This document shows, piece after piece, positions 1-5,179 of a stretch of 6,540 nucleotides of DNA. The notes beneath the pieces were generated by a model that saw nothing but the letters and a program-made list of their open reading frames with translations, was not told the DNA's origin and did no database searches. The DNA lies in assembly GCA_002403415.1 (NCBI GenBank), contig DHHS01000186.1:1-6540 (forward strand). The letters are read 5' to 3'. This DNA comes from Sphingomonas sp. UBA4766. Its GTDB lineage: Bacteria > Pseudomonadota > Alphaproteobacteria > Sphingomonadales > Sphingomonadaceae. How positions within the stretch are numbered: position 1 is the first letter of the stretch; each line of letters opens with the position of its first letter. The position numbers and the translations under genes were made by a program.

Positions 1-125
1 GCGCTTGCGTCCGCCAGGTCGTTGATCGCCACCAGTTCGAGGCCGGTGTCCTGCTGCTCCAACATCGCCCGCGCGACGAGCCGCCCGATACGTCCGAACC
101 CGTTAATCGCTACCTTGACCGTCAT
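1..125 (-). CDS. gap: Glyceraldehyde-3-phosphate dehydrogenase, N-terminal fragment (cut by window edge)
   Basis: This is the first 41 codons of a gene that continues past the left edge. The product oxidises glyceraldehyde-3-phosphate to 1,3-bisphosphoglycerate with NAD(P) in the cytoplasm (glycolysis/gluconeogenesis). The visible protein begins MTVKVAINGFGRIGR. The NGFGRIGR stretch at residues 8-15 is the classic dinucleotide-binding Rossmann loop of GAPDH, and INDL at 34-37 ends the second beta strand. Asp36 there is the residue usually linked to NAD preference. The ATG at 125 (minus strand) has a GGAG-type ribosome site at 136-139, ten bases upstream. The gene starts 15 bases after the transketolase stop on the same strand, so co-transcription is very likely. 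In many alphaproteobacteria pgk follows gap, but that would lie outside the window. The catalytic Cys/His are not visible. Confidence 0.95.
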   Translation of the reverse strand, partial: MTVKVAINGFGRIGRLVARAMLEQQDTGLELVAINDLADAS

Positions 126-140
126 GTCGCAATTTCTCCG

Positions 141-2177
141 TTATTTCTGTAATTTATTAATGATTGCTGGCGCAATCGCCGCGGCATTCAACCCAAAATG
201 CCGATAGAGGTCCGCCCCCGGCCCCGACGCACCAAAACCGTCAATGCCGACGCGCAGACCCGCATCGCCGGTGTAACGCTCCCACCCCAAAGTAGTTCCC
301 GCCTCGATCGAGACTTTAAGCGTGTCTGCAGGGAGCACATCGGCGCGGTAGGCCGCATCCTGCGCGTCAAACCGCGACCAGCACGGCATCGACACGACGT
401 CGACGCCAATCCCCGCTGCCTCGAGCGCATCGGCGGTCTCGAGCGCAATCGCGACTTCGGAACCGCTGGCGATCAGCACCACTTGCCGCAGCGCGCTTGC
501 CGCCCGCAACCGGTAAGCGCCGCGCGCGCTGAGCATATCGCCCCCCTCACGCAACAGCGGCAGATTTTGGCGCGACAACGCGATCAGCCCCGGCCCGTCC
601 TTCCTCGCCAGCGCCAGTGCCCAGCACTCCGCTGTCTCCACCGCGTCGCACGGGCGATAAACGTCAAGATTGGGAATCATGCGCAGGCTCATGAGATGCT
701 CGACCGGCTGGTGCGTCGGGCCATCCTCCCCAACACCGATCGAATCATGCGTCATCACGTAAATGACTCGCGCTTGTTGCAGCGCCGACAGCCGAATCGC
801 GGGCCGCGCATAATCGGCAAACACCAGGAAGGTGCCGCCAAATGGGATCACCCCGCCGTGCAACGCCATGCCGTTCATCGCGGCGGCCATGCCGAATTCG
901 CGGATGCCGTAGTTCAGATAGCGCCCGGCATAATCCGCTGCTGACATTGGGCTAAGCGACGGCGTTTTCGTGAGATTCGAGCCGGTCAGGTCGGCCGATC
1001 CGCCGATGAGTTCAGGCATGGCCGCCGTGAGCCCGAGAAGCGCGAATTCGGATGCCTTTCGCGTCGCCACCGGCGCGGGCACCTTGTCCCACTGCGCAAA
1101 GGCCCAGCCGACGGCATCCTCCAGATCGACATCACCCGCGATCCGGCGAGTGAATTCAGTACAATCAGCATGGCGCGCCAGCCGCGCTTCCCACGCGGCC
1201 CGCAAACTGCCCCCGCGCGCGCCAATCGCCGCCCAGTCCGCCCCGACATCCGCCGGAATCTCGAACGGCGCATGCACCCAGCCAAGTGCCGCACGCGCCG
1301 CCGCCACTTCATCGGCACCCAGCGGGCTGCCATGCGTTTTCGACGTGCCCTGCTTGTTGGGCGCGCCCTTGCCGATGACGGTGCGGCACTGCACCAGCGA
1401 GGGGCGTGGATCGGCTGCGGCTTCGCTAAGCGCGCGGTCGATGTCGGCAAAGTCGTGCCCATCACATTCGGTGACATGCCAGCCGCTCGCGCGGTAGCGG
1501 GCCGGGATGTCCTCACTCGACGAAAGGCTGACTGCGCCATCGATGGTGATGCGGTTGTCATCCCACAGGACATTCAACCGCCCAAGGCCCAGATGCCCGG
1601 CGATCCCGACCGCTTCATGGTTGATCCCCTCCATCAGGCAGCCATCGCCCGCGATCACCCAAGTACGATGATCGACCAGCGCATCATCAAACACCGCGTT
1701 TAGGTGGCGCTCGGCAATCGCCATGCCAACGGCCATCGCGCACCCCTGCCCCAGCGGCCCGGTGGTGCATTCAACGCCCGCCAGCTCGAAATTTTCGGGA
1801 TGCCCGGCGCACGGACTGCCCAATTGGCGAAAGTTGCGGATGTCCTCGATCGTCGGTCGCGCATAGCCGGTCAGATGGAGCAGCGCATAGAGCAGCATCG
1901 AGCCATGCCCAGCGGACAAGACAAACCGGTCACGGTCGGGCCAATTCGGCGCGACAGGATCGAATTTCAGATGGCGCGCAAACAGGACAGTCGCGACATC
2001 GGCCATACCCATCGGCATACCCGGATGGCCCGAATTCGCCGCCTCGACAGCATCCATCGACAGCGCACGGACGGCGTTAGCCAGAGTCGCAAACCGCACA
2101 GTCTCAACAGTGCTCATCCGCACCCCCGCATCGGCCAGCTCCGGCGCGATGCGCGCAGTATCTGGCGAGTCCTTCAC
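141..2177 (-). CDS. tkt: Transketolase
   Basis: Thiamine-diphosphate enzyme that moves two-carbon ketol units between sugar phosphates, linking the pentose phosphate pathway to glycolysis; cytoplasmic and normally a dimer. The length of 678 residues is usual for the family. Visible landmarks: SGHPGMPMG at 49-57, SAGHGSMLLYALLHL from 88, TTGPLGQG at 138-145, the ThDP/metal-binding GDG at 177-179 running to DDN at 206-208, KTHGSPLG at 280-287, ADLTGSNLT at 395-403, IREFGM at 425-430 with the catalytic Glu427, and THDSIGVGEDGPTHQP at 476-491. No key residue is missing. The longest start is a GTG at 2177 with an AAGGGG-type ribosome site seven bases upstream. It adds about 20 residues before the ATG at 2117 (MSTVETVRFATLANAVRAL), which fits the usual transketolase N-terminus better but has a poorer ribosome site. 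The gene precedes gap by 15 bases and probably forms an operon with it. Confidence 0.97.
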   Translation of the reverse strand: MKDSPDTARIAPELADAGVRMSTVETVRFATLANAVRALSMDAVEAANSGHPGMPMGMADVATVLFARHLKFDPVAPNWPDRDRFVLSAGHGSMLLYALLHLTGYARPTIEDIRNFRQLGSPCAGHPENFELAGVECTTGPLGQGCAMAVGMAIAERHLNAVFDDALVDHRTWVIAGDGCLMEGINHEAVGIAGHLGLGRLNVLWDDNRITIDGAVSLSSSEDIPARYRASGWHVTECDGHDFADIDRALSEAAADPRPSLVQCRTVIGKGAPNKQGTSKTHGSPLGADEVAAARAALGWVHAPFEIPADVGADWAAIGARGGSLRAAWEARLARHADCTEFTRRIAGDVDLEDAVGWAFAQWDKVPAPVATRKASEFALLGLTAAMPELIGGSADLTGSNLTKTPSLSPMSAADYAGRYLNYGIREFGMAAAMNGMALHGGVIPFGGTFLVFADYARPAIRLSALQQARVIYVMTHDSIGVGEDGPTHQPVEHLMSLRMIPNLDVYRPCDAVETAECWALALARKDGPGLIALSRQNLPLLREGGDMLSARGAYRLRAASALRQVVLIASGSEVAIALETADALEAAGIGVDVVSMPCWSRFDAQDAAYRADVLPADTLKVSIEAGTTLGWERYTGDAGLRVGIDGFGASGPGADLYRHFGLNAAAIAPAIINKLQK

Positions 2178-2182
2178 TGGCC

Positions 2183-2198
2183 CGCCCCTTTGGGGGCG
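2183..2198. repeat. GC-rich inverted repeat upstream of tkt
   Basis: CGCCCC (2183-2188) and GGGGCG (2193-2198) form a perfect six-base stem around a four-base loop. Read on the minus strand it sits 5 bases before the GTG tkt start, and its second arm contains the GGGG of the presumed ribosome-binding site. If the GTG start is used, the hairpin could mask that site. If the ATG at 2117 is used, the hairpin lies in the leader. It could also be an operator between tkt and the divergent small ORF. There is no T-run, so it is not a typical terminator. Confidence 0.45.
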
Positions 2199-2227
2199 TC
2201 ATGCTCTCGCGTCAACCACTCGCGCGC

Positions 2228-2256
2228 TTGGCGGCGGGCGATGGGGGTGCTATCCG
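2228..2256 (+). promoter_or_regulatory. Predicted promoter of the small ORF-zapA operon
   Basis: A TTGGCG box (2228-2233) and a TATCCG box (2251-2256) are separated by exactly 17 bases, a good fit to a housekeeping sigma-factor promoter in alphaproteobacteria. Transcription would begin about seven bases after the -10 box, at or next to the A of the ATG at 2263, so the transcript may be leaderless. This agrees with the lack of a Shine-Dalgarno sequence before that ATG. It is a prediction by eye. Confidence 0.45.
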
Positions 2257-2262
2257 CTTGCC

Positions 2263-2445
2263 ATGATGGAAGATCAGGTGTCCGCACGCGATCGGATCGA
2301 CGCAGCGCTCGCCCGGATCGAGCGTGCGATCGTGGCGCGCCGGGCCGAGCACCAGTCGCTGTCGCGCCAGCATCAAGCACTGCGCACCAGCATGGCAGAG
2401 GCAATTGCCGCCATCGACCAATTACTTGCCGAACCACGCGGCTGA
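2263..2445 (+). CDS. Small coiled-coil protein upstream of zapA (unknown function)
   Basis: A 60-residue protein beginning MMEDQVSARDRIDAALARIE and ending LLAEPRG. I do not recognise a named family with certainty. It is highly charged, lacks membrane segments or a signal peptide, and is predicted to be almost all helix. Positions 12, 16, 19, 23, 26, 30, 33, 37, 40, 44, 47, 51 and 54 follow a continuous 3-4 heptad spacing, many occupied by I, L, M or A, which indicates one uninterrupted coiled coil. Its stop codon overlaps the zapA start by one base (TGATG), so the two are translationally coupled. A role in cell division beside ZapA, loosely comparable to the unrelated coiled-coil ZapB, is inference from position only. 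The frame stays open upstream to 2110, but the ATG at 2263 (or the adjacent one at 2266) is preferred because upstream codons are antisense to the tkt start and a promoter ends just before 2263. Confidence 0.8.
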   Translation: MMEDQVSARDRIDAALARIERAIVARRAEHQSLSRQHQALRTSMAEAIAAIDQLLAEPRG

Positions 2446-2747
2446 TGGCGCAAGTGTCGCTGATGATCGGTGGACGCGCGCATCGCATCGCCTGCGCCGA
2501 CGGCCAAGAGACGCAACTCGAACGGTTGGGCGCGATGGTGGCGGAACGCTGGGACACCGCGCAGCGCGCGGCCGGCGGCGCGGGCGCCGAACGCACGATG
2601 CTGCTGATCGCGCTCATGCTTGCGGACGCGCTGAGCGATGCGCAGCGTGAGTCGGACGGCAATGTCGCGGCCCCGATGCTCGACGCCATTGCCACCCGGC
2701 TGGAAGCACTTGCAACAACCCTTGAGCAAGACGGCAGGAGCGCCTAA
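2445..2747 (+). CDS. zapA: Cell division protein ZapA
   Basis: A 100-residue ZapA-family protein that binds FtsZ and promotes bundling of its filaments in the Z-ring at midcell. It has the family layout: an N-terminal FtsZ-binding head starting MAQVSLMIGGRAHRIACADG, where a short strand is followed by a G-rich turn, then QETQLERLGAMVAERWD, and a C-terminal helix containing the hydrophobic run MLLIALMLADALSDA (about residues 47-61) before a final helix to residue 100. The length matches the family. The start overlaps the preceding coiled-coil gene by one base, with no clear Shine-Dalgarno, so translation is probably coupled. The zapA-6S RNA-5-FCL order that follows is also found in Escherichia coli and supports the call. 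The stop codon TAA (2745-2747) lies within the -10 box of the 6S promoter. Confidence 0.92.
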   Translation: MAQVSLMIGGRAHRIACADGQETQLERLGAMVAERWDTAQRAAGGAGAERTMLLIALMLADALSDAQRESDGNVAAPMLDAIATRLEALATTLEQDGRSA

Positions 2748-2750
2748 ATA
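2722..2750 (+). promoter_or_regulatory. Predicted promoter of the 6S RNA gene
   Basis: A TTGAGC box (2722-2727) and a TAAATA box (2745-2750) are separated by exactly 17 bases. The first three bases of the -10 box are the zapA stop codon. A start seven to eight bases after the -10 box would be at about 2757-2758, which coincides with the first base of the closing stem of the 6S RNA. The promoter is therefore embedded in the end of zapA. The agreement between promoter geometry and the RNA's 5' end strengthens both calls. Confidence 0.65.
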
Positions 2751-2756
2751 TAGAGG

Positions 2757-2918
2757 CGGCGGGAACTGCCCGGCACGAGCTTTGCGAACATCCCTGAGGC
2801 GATATCATCATCCACGGGGCCCGTCCCTTCGCAGATCCTGGTCTGAGAACATGGTCCCCACCTGACGTTACAGGCGTCAGAGGATCTTCAGGCAACCGAC
2901 CCATGGTGGTCCCGCCAC
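2757..2918 (+). ncRNA. ssrS: 6S RNA
   Basis: 6S RNA mimics an open promoter, binds the housekeeping RNA polymerase holoenzyme and tunes transcription as growth slows. The region between zapA and the 5-FCL gene has no plausible protein but folds as a long rod. GGCGGGA (2758-2764) pairs with TCCCGCC (2910-2916) to close the ends. CCTGA (2793-2797) pairs with TCAGG (2888-2892), and GATCCT (2834-2839) with AGGATC (2881-2886). CTGACG (2862-2867) and CGTCAG (2875-2880) form a perfect hairpin. The segment CCCTGAGGCGATAT (2792-2805) closely resembles the CCCCTGAGCCGATATT stretch of E. coli 6S RNA as I recall it. The length of about 160 nt suits an alphaproteobacterial 6S RNA, and zapA-ssrS-ygfA is the classic setting. 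Exact ends are estimated. Confidence 0.86.
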
Positions 2919-2942
2919 CCCGCGCCCCCCGATGCGCTGTGC

Positions 2943-2948
2943 AGGAGG
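2943..2948 (+). promoter_or_regulatory. Strong ribosome-binding site of the 5-FCL gene
   Basis: A perfect AGGAGG lies four bases before the ATG at 2953. It decides the start: the in-frame ATG at 2932 would place this motif inside the coding region and has only a C-rich sequence before it. Confidence 0.75.
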
Positions 2949-2952
2949 CGCG

Positions 2953-3525
2953 ATGACCCCAGCTGATGTGACCGCGCAAAAGGCCGCGATCCGGGCCGCG
3001 ATGCGCGCGGCGCGGCGCGGGTTTGCCCGGCCGCCGCTTAGCGTGCCCGCGCCCTTTACGGCATTGCTCGACCGGTGGACTGGCGTTGGCGGCGTAATCG
3101 CGAGTTACTTGCCGGTCAGTGGCGAGGCGGATCCCGCGCCGCTCGCGGCCGCCGCAATCGCGCGCGGCTGGCGGCTTGCGCTCCCCCATGTGACCACGCG
3201 TGCTGCCCCCATGCGGTTCCTGAGCTGGCTCCCCGACGCGCCACTGGTCCCCGGCCCGTTCGGCCTGCGCCAACCCGAGTCAAATGCAAAGCCGCTCGAC
3301 CCCGACATCATTCTGACCCCGCTCATCGCATTTGATGATCGGCTTGCCAGGCTCGGTCAGGGGGCGGGCCATTACGACCGCGCCTTTGCTGAACTGCCGC
3401 TCGCGCGGCGACTCGGCATTGGCTGGTCGATCCAGCGCGTGCCCAAAGTCCCGGTTGACCCATGGGATGTGCCGCTCCACGGAGTCGTCACGGAAAGCGG
3501 ATGGATCGGACCCGACAGCTTATGA
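2953..3525 (+). CDS. 5-formyltetrahydrofolate cyclo-ligase (MTHFS family)
   Basis: A 190-residue cytoplasmic enzyme that uses ATP to convert 5-formyl-THF (folinate) to 5,10-methenyl-THF, returning an inhibitory folate to the one-carbon pool. The N-terminal basic helix QKAAIRAAMRAARR (9-22) carries the family's phosphate-contacting Lys/Arg. SGEAD (56-60) is the conserved acidic strand end, and PGPFGLRQP (100-108) is the central loop. DIILTPLIAFDDRLARLGQGAGHYDR (118-143) is the family signature, normally close to RLGYGGGYYDR. Here Gln and His replace two of its tyrosines. VVTESGW (178-184) closes the domain. The gene follows 6S RNA, as ygfA does in E. coli, with about 35 bases between, so some message may come from read-through of the 6S promoter. 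Its stop overlaps the next gene's start by four bases (ATGA). Confidence 0.93.
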   Translation: MTPADVTAQKAAIRAAMRAARRGFARPPLSVPAPFTALLDRWTGVGGVIASYLPVSGEADPAPLAAAAIARGWRLALPHVTTRAAPMRFLSWLPDAPLVPGPFGLRQPESNAKPLDPDIILTPLIAFDDRLARLGQGAGHYDRAFAELPLARRLGIGWSIQRVPKVPVDPWDVPLHGVVTESGWIGPDSL

Positions 3526-3728
3526 CTCCAACTTGGCGCAAACCCGCGGGCACTTTGCTAATCGTCGTGATGATTACGGTCTGGGCTGTGCTGATCGCGA
3601 CACTTGCCGACACCGTCATTGGCTGGCCGATTGCGCTCCAAACGCTGTTTTATCTGGCGACCGGGCTGGTGTGGATTGCGCCGCTCGGCCCGCTGCTCAA
3701 ATGGATGGAGACGGGGCGCTGGCGTTAG
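3522..3728 (+). CDS. DUF2842 family small membrane protein
   Basis: A 68-residue inner-membrane protein of unknown function. It starts MTPTWRKPAGTLLIVVMITVWAVL and has two hydrophobic segments, roughly residues 10-32 and 36-57, joined by a short loop (DTVIGWP), with a basic end (KWMETGRWR). The WRK near the N-terminus, the paired helices and the WIAPLGPLLKWM end match what I remember of DUF2842, a family restricted largely to alphaproteobacteria. The ATG overlaps the TGA of the 5-FCL gene (ATGA) and has no strong ribosome site of its own, so it is translated by coupling. The in-frame ATG at 3462 is inside the upstream gene and is not favoured. No role in folate metabolism is established, and the pairing may reflect only shared expression. 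Confidence 0.85.
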   Translation: MTPTWRKPAGTLLIVVMITVWAVLIATLADTVIGWPIALQTLFYLATGLVWIAPLGPLLKWMETGRWR

Positions 3729-3758
3729 CGCGAATGAGCAGTGCATGGGTTGACCGCA

Positions 3759-3835
<77 letters not shown>

Positions 3836-3848
3836 ATGCGATGCGTGA

Positions 3849-3872
3849 GGCGGCGCAACTAAGCGAGCCGCC
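3849..3872. repeat. Inverted repeat between the transporter and the tRNA
   Basis: GGCGGC (3849-3854) and GCCGCC (3867-3872) make a perfect six-base stem with a 12-base loop. The tRNA -10 box lies in the loop. There is no T-run after it on either strand, so it is at best a weak terminator for the AI-2E message; it may be a chance product of high GC content. Confidence 0.3.
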
Positions 3873-3884
3873 CGGGCATGTCAA
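3856..3884 (-). promoter_or_regulatory. Predicted promoter of tRNA-Asp
   Basis: On the minus strand a perfect TTGACA (3884-3879) is followed after 17 bases by TAGTTG (3861-3856). Transcription would start near 3849, about 14 bases before the mature tRNA 5' end at 3835. The -35 box overlaps the stop codon (3883-3881) of the AI-2E gene. The -35 is ideal and the -10 is imperfect, so the call is moderate. Confidence 0.5.
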
Positions 3885-5131
3885 CGCTTATCGCGGCGCC
3901 CCCCTCGGCCATGGTCGAGCGTGCCGTGTTCAAACAGGAAACCGGCAATGTCGGGCTTGCCCGCCGCCCCGATTACCGTTTGCAGGATGATGAGAATCGG
4001 CACCGCCAGCAACGCCCCCGGCGTGCCCCACACCCACCCCCAGAAACTGAGCGAGATCAGGATCATGATCGGGCTGATCGTCAACCGGTGCCCGACGATC
4101 AGCGGAGTGATAACATTGGCCTCCAGCAGATGCGCGCCGATCATGATAAAGGCGGGCACCAGCGCGACCCAAAGATCGGAAAACACCATCAGCCCGCCCA
4201 GCGCGAGCAGCGCAGCAGCGGCGATCGGCCCGAAATAAGGGACGTAATTGAGCAGCGCGGCGATCCCGCCCCACATCAACGGATAGGGCATGCCCATAAT
4301 CCATAGCGCCACCGCAATCACCAGGCCAAGAGCGAGATTGATGACCGTAATCGTGCCCAGATAAGATGACGTGTCATCGACGACATTCTGGATCACCCGC
4401 GCCGTCGCCAGCGCCCCATCAAAACTGGCGCGACTGGTGATCGTTTGCCGCCGCAAACGGGTCCAACTCGACAGAAAGAAGAACACAATCAGCGCACCAA
4501 AAAAGATATGCAGCAACACCGTTGGCGCCGACATCGCGACCAACTCGATCAGCGAACGTGGCGGTAGCGCGGTCGACTGCGCCGCCTCCGCCATGTTCTT
4601 GGCCGACCCCGCCGCCAAGCGCATCGCCGCCTTGTCCACATATTTTTCGAAGCTGTTGTAAAGGTCGAGCACGGGCCGCAGGTTCATCTGAACCTGCCCA
4701 ATCCGCTCGGGCAGCAAGCGGAAAAACTGGAAGGCAGGAACAATAATCGCTGCAAGCACGCCGTTCGCCACCGCCAGAAAGCCCAGCACGCAGATCAGCG
4801 AGGCAAGCGCCGCGGGCAGGCGCCGCCGCTCCAACCATTCAAGCACTGGCACCAATGCAATCGCGATGATGAGCGCAGCCACCAGCGGCAGAAAAAACTC
4901 CGCCCCCGCCTTCAGCGCGAACGGAAGAGCAGCGATCAGCCCGATTCCGGCAATCAGCGTGAGTGAAGCCAGCAAACGGTCGCGGCGGTCATCCACCTCG
5001 CTCACTTCCGCCGGGATGGTCGCGCGTCCGCTTGGCGGCGGCGCGACCGCTGCAGGAGCCCCTGCCTGCCCCGCCACTGCTGAATCGTTTGCCGCCGCAG
5101 TCCTGTTCATGTTCTGCTCCATCGCGACCAT
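3881..5131 (-). CDS. AI-2E family transporter (PerM/TqsA-like membrane protein)
   Basis: A polytopic inner-membrane protein of 416 residues. Members of this family export autoinducer-2 in E. coli (TqsA), while others are ion exchangers or have unknown substrates, so the substrate here cannot be told. After a disordered, Ala/Pro-rich N-terminal tail (to about 50) come hydrophobic segments near 53-72, 77-97, 107-133, 203-221, 258-280, 285-314, 320-337 and 351-389, with the family's long soluble helical stretch (about 135-200) between the third and fourth. Diagnostic motifs are YVPYFGP (296-302) and LLEANVITPLIVG (335-347), then a Gly-rich GTPGALLAVPILIIL (369-383). The start is uncertain. The ATG at 5131 is longest but lacks a well-placed ribosome site; the ATG at 5110 (MNRTAAAN) has GGAG seven bases upstream. 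The gene is divergent from glpK and has no operon partner in view. Confidence 0.9.
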   Translation of the reverse strand: MVAMEQNMNRTAAANDSAVAGQAGAPAAVAPPPSGRATIPAEVSEVDDRRDRLLASLTLIAGIGLIAALPFALKAGAEFFLPLVAALIIAIALVPVLEWLERRRLPAALASLICVLGFLAVANGVLAAIIVPAFQFFRLLPERIGQVQMNLRPVLDLYNSFEKYVDKAAMRLAAGSAKNMAEAAQSTALPPRSLIELVAMSAPTVLLHIFFGALIVFFFLSSWTRLRRQTITSRASFDGALATARVIQNVVDDTSSYLGTITVINLALGLVIAVALWIMGMPYPLMWGGIAALLNYVPYFGPIAAAALLALGGLMVFSDLWVALVPAFIMIGAHLLEANVITPLIVGHRLTISPIMILISLSFWGWVWGTPGALLAVPILIILQTVIGAAGKPDIAGFLFEHGTLDHGRGGRRDKR

Positions 5132-5179
5132 GATCTAATGCCATTTCCCTAATTTGTAATCCCGGCTAGCGTTATCACT
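5132..5179. promoter_or_regulatory. Divergent intergenic region between the AI-2E transporter and glpK
   Basis: Only 48 bases (69 if the transporter starts at 5110) separate the two outward-facing genes, so both promoters and any operator must fit here or extend into coding sequence. The stretch is AT-rich relative to its surroundings. A weak minus-strand -10 candidate, TTAGAT (5138-5133), would favour the 5110 start for the transporter. No ribosome site precedes the glpK ATG. I see no clear operator palindrome. Confidence 0.4.

Noticed and set aside
198..1703. Long plus-strand open frames (198-944, 970-1497, 1170-1703) opposite tkt
   Set aside because: They lie wholly antisense to an intact transketolase, and their products are Arg/Pro/His/Ala-rich without any recognisable domain. 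This is the usual shadow of GC-rich codon use.
1704..2444. Upstream 247 codons of the plus-strand frame that ends as ZapA (1704-2747), suggesting a fusion protein
   Set aside because: This part is antisense to tkt and then overlaps the small coiled-coil gene in another frame. ZapA begins normally at 2445 with full family length.
2862..2880. CTGACG/CGTCAG hairpin read as a rho-independent terminator after zapA
   Set aside because: No T-run follows, and the hairpin fits inside the larger nested 6S RNA fold.
2932..2952. Earlier ATG for the 5-FCL gene
   Set aside because: The perfect AGGAGG at 2943-2948 fits the ATG at 2953 and would be inside the coding region otherwise.
2614..3273. Minus-strand open frame of 219 residues across zapA, 6S RNA and the 5-FCL gene
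   Set aside because: It is low-complexity, Arg/Gly-rich and antisense to three well-supported genes.
3716..3731. GCGCT/AGCGC inverted repeat as a terminator of the DUF2842 gene or tRNA
   Set aside because: The stem is only five bases, spans the stop codon and has no T-run on either strand.
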